64,000 nucleotides of DNA. Origin: Halomonas ventosae. Lineage in GTDB: Bacteria; Pseudomonadota; Gammaproteobacteria; Pseudomonadales; Halomonadaceae. Made by a program: the position numbers and the translations under genes. The notes under the pieces are model-generated. The model saw only the letters and a list, made by a program, of their open reading frames with translations. It did no database searches and had not been told where the DNA came from. The DNA lies in contig NZ_SNZJ01000010.1 in NCBI RefSeq assembly GCF_004363555.1, positions 1 to 64,000 on the forward strand, in the 5' to 3' direction. This document shows, one piece after another, positions 1 to 9,221 of this stretch. How positions within the stretch are numbered: position 1 is the stretch's first letter; each line of letters starts with the position of its first letter.

Positions 1-134
1 ATAACGTGCGGCTCCATGGGGCCCTGGGCGGAGTCTCCCCCCGGACCTATGAAGCCGCTGCCTGAGAAGGTGTCTACTTTTTCAGGGCCGCATCATTGCG
101 GCTTGAGCCTTGTGCCTTGTGCCTTGGGGCTTCT

Positions 135-1112
135 TCAGGGAAGGAGAATGGTGGAGCCGGTGGTCTGGCGCCCCTGGAGGGCCTCCTGGGCCTTGCCGGC
201 CTCCGCCAGCGGATAACGCTGCGCGATATCGACCTTCACCTTGCCGCTCTGGAGCATCTCGAAGAGCTCGCCGGCCATCGCCTCCAGCCGCTCGCGGGTG
301 TCGGCATAGCCGTTGAGGCTCGGCCGGGTGACGAACAGCGACCCCTTCTGGTTGAGGATGCCGATGTTGACCCCCTCCACGGCGCCCGAGGCGTTGCCGA
401 AGCTGACCATCAGCGAGCGGGGCTTGAGGCAGTCCAGCGAGGTCTCCCAGGTGTCCTTGCCCACCGAGTCGTAGACCACGTCGCACATCGCGCCATCGGT
501 CAGCTCGCGTACCCGCGCGACGACGTCCTCCCGGGTATAGTCGATGGTCGCCCAGGCGCCGTTCTTCTCGGCCAACGCCGCCTTCTGAGGCGAACTGACG
601 GTACCGATCAGCTTCACGCCCAGCGCCCTGGCCCACTGGCAGGCGATGGAACCCACGCCACCGGCGGCGGCGTGCCAGAGGATCGTCTCGCCGCCCTTGA
701 GCTCGCGGGTCTGGCGCAGCAGGTACTGCACGGTCAGGCCCTTGAGCATGCTGGCGGCGGCGGTCTCGACGTCGATGCCGGCAGGCAACGCCACTACCTT
801 CTCCGCCGGCAGCACATGCTGCTCGGCATAGGCGCCCAGCGGCCCCTGGGCATAGGCGACCCGGTCCCCCGGCTTGAGGTGGGTGACGCCCTCGCCCACT
901 GCATCCACCACGCCGGCCCCCTCGGTGCCCAGACCGGAGGGCAGCGACGGGGCCGGATAGAGGCCGGTGCGAAAGTAGATGTCGATGAAGTTGAGGCCGA
1001 CGGCCTGGTTCCTCACGCGGACCTCGCCGGGCGCCGGCTCGGCCGGGGCGACGTCGACGAGCTCGAGGACCTCGGGGCCACCGGTGCGGGCGAACTGGAT
1101 GCGCTTGGCCAT
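135..1112 (-). CDS. qorA: NADPH:quinone oxidoreductase (zeta-crystallin type)
   Basis: This 325-residue protein belongs to the zinc-free quinone oxidoreductase branch of the medium-chain dehydrogenases, which reduce quinones with NADPH in the cytoplasm. Family hallmarks are the N-terminal GroES-like half (RTGGPEVLELVDV, then GLNFIDIYFRTGLYP), the glycine-rich nucleotide loop HAAAGGVGSIACQWA near residue 150, and a C-terminal segment ending in TTGSTILLP. No structural zinc cysteines are present, as expected for this branch. I chose the ATG at 1112 because it begins the conserved MAKRIQF start and has a GGAAAG ribosome site upstream; an in-frame codon 39 bases further upstream adds residues with no family match. 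It stands alone on this strand, 81 bases after the unknown gene that ends at 1194. Confidence 0.9.
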   Translation of the reverse strand: MAKRIQFARTGGPEVLELVDVAPAEPAPGEVRVRNQAVGLNFIDIYFRTGLYPAPSLPSGLGTEGAGVVDAVGEGVTHLKPGDRVAYAQGPLGAYAEQHVLPAEKVVALPAGIDVETAAASMLKGLTVQYLLRQTRELKGGETILWHAAAGGVGSIACQWARALGVKLIGTVSSPQKAALAEKNGAWATIDYTREDVVARVRELTDGAMCDVVYDSVGKDTWETSLDCLKPRSLMVSFGNASGAVEGVNIGILNQKGSLFVTRPSLNGYADTRERLEAMAGELFEMLQSGKVKVDIAQRYPLAEAGKAQEALQGRQTTGSTILLP

Positions 1113-1193
1113 GGGAGTGCTTTCCTTGTGCTGCCTTCGGGATGGGCCCACCAGTCAAGCGCCGTGGTCCCCCCGGGTCAAGTCGCGCCGCGC

Positions 1194-1778
1194 TCAGAGC
1201 GTGGCGGGAAAGGTTTCCAGGCCGCGGATGAAGCGCGCCTTGTAGTCATCGAACTGCTTGCGGTCACGCTTGAAGGACTGGATCACCGCCGCCTCGTCGA
1301 AGGTCAGTGCCCGGGGCAGGTCCTCGAGGGAGGTGGCGGGATGCTTGGGACCCAGGCCGATCCGCATCCCGGCCTTGCCGTCCAGCCAACGGGTGATGCC
1401 GGCGTCGCGAAAGCGCGCCTCCTGCTCGGCATCCCGGGCATCGACCCGCAGCGGGGCCTTGAGCGCCAGCTCGGCGACCAGGCGCTCGGCCGGCCGCGCC
1501 ACGCCCTCCTGTTGCGGGTCCTGGTCAAGCTCGGCCAGCAGCATCACGGTCATGCTGCTGCCGAGCTCATCGAGCACGAGCAGGGCCAGCGCCACCGGGC
1601 GCGACTGGTCATCCACCAGCGCCAGCACCCTGGCCGCCTCCTGCTTGACCAGCACGCCCAGGGTGCCGGCGAAGGTGGCCAGCGGCCTGAGGCCCGCCTC
1701 CTGGCCATAGGCCTCGGCACACAGCCGGGCCAGGCAGGCCTCGCGCTGCCGGGGGTTCTTGATATGCACGACTCTCAT
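1194..1778 (-). CDS. Conserved hypothetical protein, 194 aa
   Basis: I do not recognise this 194-residue protein with confidence. It has no signal peptide or membrane segment. Short hydrophobic beta-type stretches (RVLALVDDQ, VALALLVLDELG, MTVMLLAEL) alternate with helices, which could fit an acyltransferase-like alpha/beta fold, but no acetyl-CoA binding motif is clear. The C-terminus is rich in charged and aromatic residues (QSFKRDRKQFDDYKARFI). The ATG at 1778 is preceded by GAGGAG at good spacing, so the start looks right. It lies upstream of the quinone oxidoreductase on the same strand, separated by 81 bases, and may share its transcript. Confidence 0.7.
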   Translation of the reverse strand: MRVVHIKNPRQREACLARLCAEAYGQEAGLRPLATFAGTLGVLVKQEAARVLALVDDQSRPVALALLVLDELGSSMTVMLLAELDQDPQQEGVARPAERLVAELALKAPLRVDARDAEQEARFRDAGITRWLDGKAGMRIGLGPKHPATSLEDLPRALTFDEAAVIQSFKRDRKQFDDYKARFIRGLETFPATL

Positions 1779-1927
1779 CTCACGCTCCTCGCATCGTCGG
1801 GTCCGGCACCATCACCAGGGTCGAAATCGCGCAGCCTACCATATCCAGGCCATGGCGGATGGCGATACGCTGTAGGCCGCTTCCTCGCCGCCAGTGGACG
1901 GCGCCTCGCAGACCAGGACGACCGAGC

Positions 1928-2683
1928 ATGCCCCACCCCGACATCCCCCTGCCCCGCCTGATTGCCCACCGCGGCCTCTCCGCCCATGCCCCGGAGAACA
2001 CCCTCTCCGCGGTGCGCGCCGCCCACGCCGCGGGCGTCACCTGGGTGGAACTGGACGTGCAGCTGCTCGGCGACGGAACCCCGGTGATCTGGCATGACGC
2101 CAACATCCGGCGCTGCTCCGATGGCCGTGGACGCCTCGCCGACCTGGACCTGGCCGCGGCCCGCCGGCTCGACGCGGGCAGCTGGTTCGGCGACGCCTTC
2201 CTGGGTGAACGCATGGCCACCCTCGGGGAGATGCTGGCCCTGCTCGACGAGCTGCAGATGGGGGTGAACCTGGAGCTCAAGGTGAATCGCGGCCGGGACC
2301 CCCGGGCCCTGGTGGAGGCCGCCCTGCCCCCGGTGATGGAGGCGCTGCCGCCGGCACGCTGCCTGGTCTCCTCCTTCAACGACACGGCGCTAGCCCAGGC
2401 GCGCGCCCTTGCCGGGCCCGAGGCGCTGGCGCTCGGCGTGCTCTTCGAGGCGGTCGGCCGCGACTGGCGCCGGCATTGCGAGCCGGTGCAGGCCTACAGC
2501 GTGCATGCCGACTGGAGGCGCCTCAAGCCGTCGCGCGTTCGCGAGGTCGTCGAGGCCGGCTATCGACTGCTCTGCTATACGGCCAACGATCCCGCCGCCT
2601 TCGCCCCGCGCTGGCAATGGGGGGTCGAGGCGGTGATCAGCGACGATCCGGCGCGCTTCCTCGGCCATCTGCCCGACGCCTGA
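1928..2683 (+). CDS. ugpQ: Glycerophosphodiester phosphodiesterase
   Basis: A 251-residue cytoplasmic GDPD-family enzyme that hydrolyses glycerophosphodiesters to glycerol 3-phosphate and an alcohol. Visible active-site motifs are LIAHRGLSAHAPENT (general acid histidine and arginine), WVELDVQLLGDG with WHD (metal-binding Glu/Asp and second histidine) and LELKVN (the third metal carboxylate), in the usual order, followed by the barrel strands ending LLCYTAND and AVISDDP. The length matches E. coli UgpQ (about 247 residues) and there is no signal peptide, unlike periplasmic GlpQ. The ATG at 1928 starts four residues before the first strand and has an AGGA site upstream. The gene is convergent with the permease gene at 2754, with a strong hairpin between them. 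Confidence 0.9.
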   Translation: MPHPDIPLPRLIAHRGLSAHAPENTLSAVRAAHAAGVTWVELDVQLLGDGTPVIWHDANIRRCSDGRGRLADLDLAAARRLDAGSWFGDAFLGERMATLGEMLALLDELQMGVNLELKVNRGRDPRALVEAALPPVMEALPPARCLVSSFNDTALAQARALAGPEALALGVLFEAVGRDWRRHCEPVQAYSVHADWRRLKPSRVREVVEAGYRLLCYTANDPAAFAPRWQWGVEAVISDDPARFLGHLPDA

Positions 2684-2702
2684 CCCCCCTTCCCCACAGC
2701 AG

Positions 2703-2728
2703 GCGGGCCGCCTTGAAAGGCGGCCCGC
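2703..2728. terminator. Hairpin between convergent genes
   Basis: A perfect 11-bp GC stem (GCGGGCCGCCT / AGGCGGCCCGC) with a TGAA tetraloop sits 19 bases after ugpQ and 25 bases after the permease gene on the other strand. There is no clear T-run on either side, so it is probably a shared bidirectional hairpin rather than a classic strong terminator. Confidence 0.6.
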
Positions 2729-2753
2729 AACATGGCAAGACGCGTGTGCACGA

Positions 2754-4169
2754 TCAGCGCGTGACGGGCTCCGGCTCGAGGCCATCGTCCGTTTCCACCG
2801 CCATGTCGTCTTCCACGGCGATCGGCTCCTCGGGTTCGGCGACGCGCGCCCGGCGCGACCGGTGCTCGACCATGAAATAGAGCACCAGGCCGACACCCAG
2901 CCCCCAGGCGGCACCGTGGGTCGCCAGCACCACCCCCATGATGCCGGCCACGCCCATGGCGGTCGCATTGCGGATCTGCTCCACCGCCACGGCGATGCAG
3001 AGGTAGCCGGTGATCAGCAGGGTGATCGACAGGGCGATGGGCAGCACCGGCCGGAACAGGGTGATCAGCGGCAGCATGAACAGCGCCAGGAAGCCGACGA
3101 TCCAGAACACCGAGGCGCCGGAGTAGATGGTGTCCATGGCCTTGCGCCCGTAGCGGTAGCGCTCGGCGATGGTCGCCATGGCACCGGTGAACAGCGGGCC
3201 GGCCAGCCCCGGATAGGGGGCGAGGAAGGCGTGCATCAGGTTGCGCAGGCCGGTGATCAGGTGAACGCGATCGACATTGACCTCGATCTTCTCGTCGGGC
3301 CGCAGGTGGTCGACCCGCTTGATCAGGCTCTGGCCGACGATGATGTCACCGAAGGCGATGATATAGGCGATGACCGCCGTGGGGATCGCGGCCAGCAGCA
3401 GTTCCAGTCCCGGCAGCCCGACCGCGAAGGGCAGGTAGCCCCAGATACCGGCGAAGTCGGGAATCGCCATGCCCCACTCGATCTCGGGCAGCGGGTACTC
3501 GCCCACGCCCCAGCCGATGGCCATGGTCACCAGCATGCCCGGCACCATGCCGTAGGCGGCGATGTTGCGCGCCCAGCGATGCTTCTCGGCGAGGTCGCGA
3601 AACGACAGCGAGAAGAGCACATAGAGGGTCACCAGGCCGCCGATGCCCAGCGAGATCGGCGTGTTGTAGAGGCGTCCGCCGGCGCTGATCTCGCCGCTGA
3701 TCGCGGCGATGCCCGCCCCCAGAAGGATGCCGGCCTTGATCGAGTCGGGAATGTTGTTGACCAGCTTCGAGCCCAGCCGGGTCACCGCCATGAACAGGAA
3801 GATGGCCGTCACCATCAGCTGCAGGGCCACCATGGCGCGGATCGCCTCGGGGCCGGGCGTGAAGTCGCTCAGGAACAGCAGCACCACCGGGATCGCGGGG
3901 GTGATCCAGCCGGCAATGAAGGGCACACCGAGCAGCGGTGGCAGGATGAAGCCGATGCCGCAGACCACCACGAAGGCCAGCGCCACCTCGTAGGGCACCC
4001 CCAGGTACTGCTCGAGCAGCGGGATCATGCCCATGGCGATGACGAACATCACCAGCGCCTGGACGGTCTCGGGGACCTCCCAGCGGAAGTGGATGAACGG
4101 CAGGCGCAGCTTGAAGGGGCCGAGGGGCCAGTAGGGGTGTTCTTCACCGTATTCGCGTTTGAGCAGCAC
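2754..4169 (-). CDS. NCS2-like (solute carrier 23) membrane permease
   Basis: A 471-residue inner-membrane protein with 11-14 hydrophobic segments spread over residues 35-435 and an acidic cytoplasmic tail (EPEEPIAVEDDMAVETDDG). The blocks AYIIAFGDIIVGQSLIKR and AFLAPYPGLAGPLFTGAMATI resemble the paired half-helix substrate regions of the xanthine/uracil (NCS2) superfamily. Family assignment is by general pattern only and the substrate is unknown; a SulP-type anion transporter is the main alternative, but no STAS domain is present. The start ATG at 4169 begins MLLKREYGEEHPYWPLGPF, a soluble leader also plausible as cytoplasmic. It is preceded by a 360-base gene-free stretch and stands alone. 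Confidence 0.7.
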   Translation of the reverse strand: MLLKREYGEEHPYWPLGPFKLRLPFIHFRWEVPETVQALVMFVIAMGMIPLLEQYLGVPYEVALAFVVVCGIGFILPPLLGVPFIAGWITPAIPVVLLFLSDFTPGPEAIRAMVALQLMVTAIFLFMAVTRLGSKLVNNIPDSIKAGILLGAGIAAISGEISAGGRLYNTPISLGIGGLVTLYVLFSLSFRDLAEKHRWARNIAAYGMVPGMLVTMAIGWGVGEYPLPEIEWGMAIPDFAGIWGYLPFAVGLPGLELLLAAIPTAVIAYIIAFGDIIVGQSLIKRVDHLRPDEKIEVNVDRVHLITGLRNLMHAFLAPYPGLAGPLFTGAMATIAERYRYGRKAMDTIYSGASVFWIVGFLALFMLPLITLFRPVLPIALSITLLITGYLCIAVAVEQIRNATAMGVAGIMGVVLATHGAAWGLGVGLVLYFMVEHRSRRARVAEPEEPIAVEDDMAVETDDGLEPEPVTR

Positions 4170-4529
4170 GTCGGTTCCTCATCGTGTCGGATTGGGCATG
4201 AGCGGTCCTTGTCGAGCATTGTTGTTGTTGGGCATGGTCGTTTTACGCAGGTGCAGCAAGAGAGGACATTCGACCTTCTATCGAACGGTGGGGCGGCGTG
4301 AGCGTCACTTGATGTCGACAATCATCACCTCACCCGCCGCCCACCAAGCAAGATGACGGCATGGAGCCGGTCGAGTTCCGGAATGTTGTCGACAGCTTCC
4401 CGGGGAGATTGGCGACGTTTACGTCAACGTCATCCATGAATGGCGAGAAGGCAACCCGTGCCCGAGCGGCAGGAAAACCGGCAGGGTTGATGCCAGCGCC
4501 GTGCGGCGGGCACGACCAAAGTGCAAGGC
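4170..4529. other. Gene-free region upstream of the permease gene
   Basis: This 360-base stretch has no convincing reading frame and is visibly less GC-rich than its surroundings. It holds two copies of the 8-bp palindrome TGTCGACA (4313-4320 and 4387-4394), 74 bases apart, and a GACGTTTACGTCAACGTC stretch near 4415. It should contain the promoter of the permease gene and the 3' end of the B12 operon transcript. No known riboswitch or RNA gene is recognised. Confidence 0.5.
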
Positions 4530-5297
4530 TCAGGGCACGGCGACGAACACCCTCGCGCCTTCCACCTCGGCACTGGCCAGGCGCTGGCCATAGAGGCGCT
4601 CGAGGGCTGCGGGGACCAGCATGCTCTCCGCCGGGCCCCAGCAGGCTTCGCCGTCCGGGTAGAGCAGCAGCAGGTGATCGCACCAGCGAGCGGCCAGGTT
4701 CAGGTCATGCAGGCACAGCATCACGGCGCGGCCGTCGGCCGCCTGCCCGGCCAGCAGGCGCATCACCGCCACCTGATGGTGCAGGTCCAGATGATTGGTG
4801 GGCTCGTCGGCGAGCCAGACGCCCGGATCCTGGGCCAGCAGGGTGGCGATCGCCAGCCGCTGGCGCTCGCCACCGGAGAGGGTAGCCACCTGACGCCCAC
4901 CCAGCTCGGCCAGGTCGAGTCGCGCCAGGGCGCGATGGGCCAATGCCAGGTCCTCGGCGGTTTCCATCTGCCACGGCGAAAGCCAGGGATGGCGGCCGAT
5001 CAGGGCGGTCTCCTCCACCGTGGCGGGAAAGCCGTCGTGATGTTCCTGGAAGACCAGCCCCAGGCACTGGGCCAGACGGCGGCGTCGCAGGCGCGTCAAG
5101 GGCACGCCATCCACCTCGATCCAGCCGGCGCGCGGCGAGCGCAGGCCGGCCAGGGTATGCAGCAGGGTGGTCTTGCCCGCGCCATTGGGTCCCAGCACGC
5201 CCCACACCTGGCCCGGCAGCACGTCGAGGTCCAGGGGGTCCCCGCCCTTGCGGCCCGGCACGTCGATGACCAGCCCGCGGGTCTCCAGGCGACTCAT
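4530..5297 (-). CDS. btuD: Vitamin B12 ABC transporter ATP-binding protein
   Basis: A 255-residue ATPase that energises B12 (or cobamide) import through the BtuC channel, on the cytoplasmic face. Walker A is GPNGAGKTT (about residue 37), the signature is LSGGERQRL, and Walker B is VWLADEPTNHLDL, all intact. The ATG at 5297 overlaps the btuC stop codon (ATGA), the usual sign of translational coupling. Sequence alone could also fit a FecE-type haem or siderophore ATPase, but the linked BtuB-type receptor and the cobalamin riboswitch make B12 the likely cargo. It is the last gene of the btuB-btuF-btuC-btuD operon. Confidence 0.9.
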   Translation of the reverse strand: MSRLETRGLVIDVPGRKGGDPLDLDVLPGQVWGVLGPNGAGKTTLLHTLAGLRSPRAGWIEVDGVPLTRLRRRRLAQCLGLVFQEHHDGFPATVEETALIGRHPWLSPWQMETAEDLALAHRALARLDLAELGGRQVATLSGGERQRLAIATLLAQDPGVWLADEPTNHLDLHHQVAVMRLLAGQAADGRAVMLCLHDLNLAARWCDHLLLLYPDGEACWGPAESMLVPAALERLYGQRLASAEVEGARVFVAVP

Positions 5298-6307
5298 CAG
5301 CGGCTCCGATGCAGCAGGTAGAGGAAGACCGGCACGCCGAGCAGGGCGGTGATCACCCCCACCGGCAGCTGCTCGGGCGCGATGATCGTCCGCGCCAGGG
5401 TGTCGGCCAGCACCAGCAGGGTACCGCCGGCCAGGGCACAGGCGGGAAGGATCAGCCGCTGGTCGTTGCCCAGCGCCAGGCGCAGCAGGTGCGGCACCAC
5501 CAGCCCCACGAAACCGATGCTTCCGGCCGTGGTCACGGCGACGGCGGTCACCAGGCTCGCCAGCAGATAGACCAGCCACTCCAGCCGACTGACCGCCACG
5601 CCCAGGGCCGCCGCCTGCAGCCCGCCCCGTGCCAGCACGTTGAGGCTTCGCCCGAGCGGCACCACCAGCAGGCAGACCAGGCCCAGCAGGCCCAGCGCGA
5701 CGCCGGGGCCCCGCGCATGGGCCAGGTCGCCCATCAGCCAGTAGAGCATGCCCGGCAGCTGCCGGGACGGGGTGAGCGACAGGATCAGGGTGATCACCGC
5801 CCCCCAGCCGGAGGCGACGACCACTCCGGTGAGCAGCAGCCGCGAGGGGGTCCAGCTGCCGGTCCCATGGGCCAGGCCGAACACCAGCAGGGTCGCCGTC
5901 AGGGCGCCGGCAAAGGCCGATCCCGAGACCAGGGCGCTGCCCAGCCCCGCCAGCATCGCCAGCAAGGCACCCACCGCCGCACCGCCGGAAAGCCCCAGCA
6001 CATAGGGATCCGCCAGCGGGTTGCGCAACAGCACCTGCATCAGCGCACCGGCCACCGCCAGCAGGCCGCCGGTGGCGAAGGCGGCCAGGGCTCGCGGCAG
6101 GCGAAGCTCCAGGATCAGGGTGCGCGACAGGGCGTCTCCCCCGCCCACCAGGACGGCGAGGCCGTCCGACAGGGGCACGGTGGCGCTGCCCAGGGCGACG
6201 GCGAATACCAGGGCCGCCAGGGCCAACGCGGCCAGCCCCCCCAGGGTCAACGCCAGGTGGCCCAGGGTCAGGTGCCCGTGGGCAGCGCGCGGGCTAACGC
6301 GGCCCAC
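5297..6307 (-). CDS. btuC: Vitamin B12 ABC transporter permease
   Basis: A 336-residue FecCD/BtuC-family permease with about ten membrane segments. Family blocks visible are LRLPRALAAFATGGLLAVAGALMQ, RNPLADPYVLGLSGGAAVGA, and the C-terminal GSIGFVGLVVPHLLRL, which forms the coupling helix that touches the ATPase. It forms the inner-membrane channel of the B12 importer. Its 5' end overlaps the 3' end of btuF by 14 bases and its stop overlaps the btuD start, so all three are tightly coupled. Length is normal for the family (about 330 residues). Confidence 0.92.
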   Translation of the reverse strand: MGRVSPRAAHGHLTLGHLALTLGGLAALALAALVFAVALGSATVPLSDGLAVLVGGGDALSRTLILELRLPRALAAFATGGLLAVAGALMQVLLRNPLADPYVLGLSGGAAVGALLAMLAGLGSALVSGSAFAGALTATLLVFGLAHGTGSWTPSRLLLTGVVVASGWGAVITLILSLTPSRQLPGMLYWLMGDLAHARGPGVALGLLGLVCLLVVPLGRSLNVLARGGLQAAALGVAVSRLEWLVYLLASLVTAVAVTTAGSIGFVGLVVPHLLRLALGNDQRLILPACALAGGTLLVLADTLARTIIAPEQLPVGVITALLGVPVFLYLLHRSR

Positions 6308-7193
6308 GGGCCACCTCCAGCCGCTCGCAGAGGAGCCGGCTGCCCTCGAGCAGGCGCGGCGTGGGGCGCTGGAGCAGCGACGGGGGCACGAGGAAGAGGT
6401 TGTCGCGGGCCACCGCGGTCAGCTTGGGAAAGCGCCGCCAGTCTTCGAGCCAACTGCGGTTCTGCTCCCCTCGCCCACCGGCGAGGATCACCTCGGGATC
6501 GGCCGCCAGCAGGGCTTCCTCGTCGATGCGCGGCACCAGCCGCGCGAGACCGCCGAAGACATTCACGCCCCCGCAGAGCGTCACCGCCTTGCCGATCAGG
6601 TGCTCGTCGTTGACGGTCATCAGCGGCGAGTCCCACACCTGGTAGAACACCGTCACCGGGGGCGCGCCGGCATGGCGCGCCGCCATCTCGGCAAGCCCCT
6701 GGCGAAAGCGCTCGGCGGCCAGGCGCCCCTGGGCCTCGCTGCCGGCCAGCCGCGCCAGCCGCTCGAGGGCCGTGGCGATGCCCTCGAACGCCCGTGGCTC
6801 GATCCGGAACACCGGCACCCCCAGCCGCTCGAGGCGCTCCACCTGCTCGGCAGGATTGCCGGTGACCCAGCCGATCACCAGGTCCGGCTGCAGGGCCACC
6901 AGCCGCTCCAGGTCCAGGCGGTCATGGCTGCCCACCGAGGGCAGCGCCTTGGCCTCGGGTGGATAGTCGCTGTGCTCCACCGCCGCCACCAGCCGCTCCC
7001 CTGCCCCGGCGGCGAAGAGCAGCTCGGTGGCCCCGGGAGAGAGCGCGATGATCCGCTCGGCCGGGTCCGCCAGGCAGACCTCGCGGTCGGTATCGTCGAT
7101 GGCGCAGATCTGATCGGCAGCGGCCGGCCCGATGAGGCCGGCCAGCAGCGCGAGCAATAGCAGGAGCAAACCTGGCAGTCGGCGGCGGGTCAC
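6294..7193 (-). CDS. btuF: Vitamin B12 periplasmic binding protein
   Basis: A 299-residue class III binding protein with an N-terminal signal peptide (TRRRLPG, then a leucine-rich core ending around AAADQI). The core RIIALSPGATELLFAAGAG and LVALQPDLVIGW are typical of BtuF. I use the GTG at 7193: it follows a GGGAG site by six bases and begins immediately before the signal peptide, whereas the longer frame adds 40 residues that would bury the signal sequence and overlap btuB. The gene starts 10 bases after btuB. It captures B12 released by BtuB and delivers it to BtuC. BtuF-specific assignment rests on context as well as sequence. Confidence 0.88.
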   Translation of the reverse strand: MTRRRLPGLLLLLLALLAGLIGPAAADQICAIDDTDREVCLADPAERIIALSPGATELLFAAGAGERLVAAVEHSDYPPEAKALPSVGSHDRLDLERLVALQPDLVIGWVTGNPAEQVERLERLGVPVFRIEPRAFEGIATALERLARLAGSEAQGRLAAERFRQGLAEMAARHAGAPPVTVFYQVWDSPLMTVNDEHLIGKAVTLCGGVNVFGGLARLVPRIDEEALLAADPEVILAGGRGEQNRSWLEDWRRFPKLTAVARDNLFLVPPSLLQRPTPRLLEGSRLLCERLEVARGPR

Positions 7194-7203
7194 TGGCGAC
7201 TCC

Positions 7204-9075
7204 CTAGGGGCCAAAGTGGACACTGACAAAGCCAGCTCGGCCGGCGTTGATGTAGTCGAAGGGGATGCTCTCGAAGGTGGCAAGGTCGAAGTCAGCGCCC
7301 TGGGCGGTGGCATACTCCTTGTCCGTCAGATTCTCCACGGTGGCGCGCAGCGACCACATCGGCGCAAGCTGCCAGCCGGCCCGCAGGTTGACGATGCCAT
7401 AGCCGGGCAACCGCTGCTCGTTGGCGCCGTCGTTGTAGCGATGGTTCTGAGCGATCCAGGACGCGCCCAGCGACCACTCCCCCAGTTCGCGATCGATATC
7501 GAGACGCAGGCCCTGGGTGGCACGGCGCGCCAGCCGGTTGCCGGTATCGCGGTCCTCGGGGTCGGTATAGGTCAGCGCCGTCGCCAGCGTCCAGCCGTCG
7601 AACTCGGCACCGGCGGAGAGCTCGGCGCCGCGGATTCTGGCCTCATTGACGTTGACAGGGCGGAAGCTGGCATCCAGGGCAATCAGGTCCTCCACTTCGG
7701 TCCGGTAGGCGGCGAGATCCCAGAACCAGGCGTCGTACTGCCCGCGAATGCCCAGTTCGACCGTCTCGGAGGTTTCGGCTTCCAGGTCCGGGTTGCTCGA
7801 GCCGACGAAGGGGAAGTAAAGCTCGTTGAAGGTCGGGGCACGAAAGGCCGTTCCGAAGCTGGCACGCAGGCTGTGACGGGCATCCAGCTCATAGCCCAGT
7901 GCCAGACTGCCGGTCAGTTCCTCACCGAACGCCTGGTTGTCGTCATGGCGAAGGCTGAGCTGGGTGGTAAGCGGCTGGAAGTCCAGCAGTCCCTGGGCGA
8001 ACACCGCCCGGTTGTCGCGGCTCTCCTCGTTGAAGGCGAGCCCGGACGTCTGACTGTCGCCGAGATCATCTTCGCTGTACTCGGCACCGACCACCACTTC
8101 ATGCTGGCCGAGGGCCAGAGTGTTCTTCCACTGGGCGGTACGGGTCCGGGTCTCGAAGAGGGAACTGTAGGTCGGTGCTAGCGTATCACGCTCGTCACGC
8201 GCCTCGCTGAGGGTGAGCCGGCTCGTCCATCTCTCGGTGAGTGGCAACTCGGTATAGATGCCTGCCACCTGCTGCACGAAATCATCCTCAGCCGGCCCGG
8301 ACGCGTCGAATTCCGTGCTCCCCTTCGATCGCAGCGCCAGCATGCCGATCTCGGCCCCGCTGTCGAAGGTGTGGGAAAGTCGTACCAGGCCGGTGGTGTT
8401 GTCATGGCCTTTGTCGTCCCCATCGCGGCGCACCGGTGCGCCCTCGGTATCGAAACGGCTGGCGGCAAAATGGTAGCGGGTACCGTCCTCGGCACCGGAG
8501 AGACTGGCGGAGTAGCGTTGAGTCTCGAAGGAGCCACCACCAACCGAGATGCGCGGCTGGGGACTACCCTCTTCCCCTTCCGGCGTGAACAACTGGACCA
8601 CGCCACCCACCGCGTCGGCGCCGTAGAGACTGCCGCGGGGGCCGCGCACGATCTCGGCACGGTCGAACATGCGTGGATCCAGGAACTCCCAGGAGGCCGC
8701 CCCCGTGGTTGCCGAGCGCAGCCGGATCCCGTCGATCAGCAGCACATTGGCATTGCTGCCCGTCCCGCGGATGAAGACGCTGCTCTGCTTGCCGAAATTG
8801 CCCTGGGTGGTGACATCCACCCCGGGCTGGCCACGCAGCACATCGGTGATGCTGGCGGGATCCTGGCGACGCAGGGCGGCCTCGTCGATCACGGTGACGG
8901 AGGAGAGGCTCTGGTCGGCGGTGCGGGGCGCCAGGGCGGCGGTCACGACCATCGGATTGAGCTCGACGGTTGGAGACGCCTGGTCGTCGCTGCTTGCCTG
9001 GGCGTGGACGGCCAGCGGAAGCGCGGCAAGGCCAAAGACGGCCAGGCCCTGGGCGGCGTAGTTTATGGTTTTCAT
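7204..9075 (-). CDS. btuB: TonB-dependent outer membrane receptor for vitamin B12
   Basis: A 623-residue outer-membrane receptor: signal peptide (residues 1-24, ending AVHAQA), a TonB box near NPMVVTA, plug domain (DPASITDVLRGQPGVDVT, FIRGTGSNANVLLIDGIRL, EIVRGPRGSLYGADAVGGVVQLFT) and a 22-strand barrel ending in a C-terminal aromatic-type strand (RAGFVSVHFGP). Length is close to E. coli BtuB (614). It imports B12 across the outer membrane using TonB energy. The ATG at 9075 has AAGGGAC upstream and starts the signal peptide. Expression should be repressed by B12 through the riboswitch upstream. First gene of the btuBFCD operon. Confidence 0.93.
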   Translation of the reverse strand: MKTINYAAQGLAVFGLAALPLAVHAQASSDDQASPTVELNPMVVTAALAPRTADQSLSSVTVIDEAALRRQDPASITDVLRGQPGVDVTTQGNFGKQSSVFIRGTGSNANVLLIDGIRLRSATTGAASWEFLDPRMFDRAEIVRGPRGSLYGADAVGGVVQLFTPEGEEGSPQPRISVGGGSFETQRYSASLSGAEDGTRYHFAASRFDTEGAPVRRDGDDKGHDNTTGLVRLSHTFDSGAEIGMLALRSKGSTEFDASGPAEDDFVQQVAGIYTELPLTERWTSRLTLSEARDERDTLAPTYSSLFETRTRTAQWKNTLALGQHEVVVGAEYSEDDLGDSQTSGLAFNEESRDNRAVFAQGLLDFQPLTTQLSLRHDDNQAFGEELTGSLALGYELDARHSLRASFGTAFRAPTFNELYFPFVGSSNPDLEAETSETVELGIRGQYDAWFWDLAAYRTEVEDLIALDASFRPVNVNEARIRGAELSAGAEFDGWTLATALTYTDPEDRDTGNRLARRATQGLRLDIDRELGEWSLGASWIAQNHRYNDGANEQRLPGYGIVNLRAGWQLAPMWSLRATVENLTDKEYATAQGADFDLATFESIPFDYINAGRAGFVSVHFGP

Positions 9076-9221
9076 GGGGTGTCCCTTGCTCACCGTGCTC
9101 ACCCGCACGGCGTGATGGCGTATTGAACGCCGAGGCGGCAAGGGGTCGAGGAAGAAGGACGAACGGAAAAGCGGCGCCGGCCCTGCCTCGAGCTCGCCCA
9201 CCGCAACTCGGCATGAACTCT

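Noticed and set aside
84..110. Hairpin GCCGCA-TCAT-TGCGGC near the left edge as terminator of the quinone oxidoreductase gene
   Set aside because: Only six base pairs and no T-run on the side where minus-strand transcription would end; the nearby GCCTTGT direct repeats (111-130) are too short to interpret.
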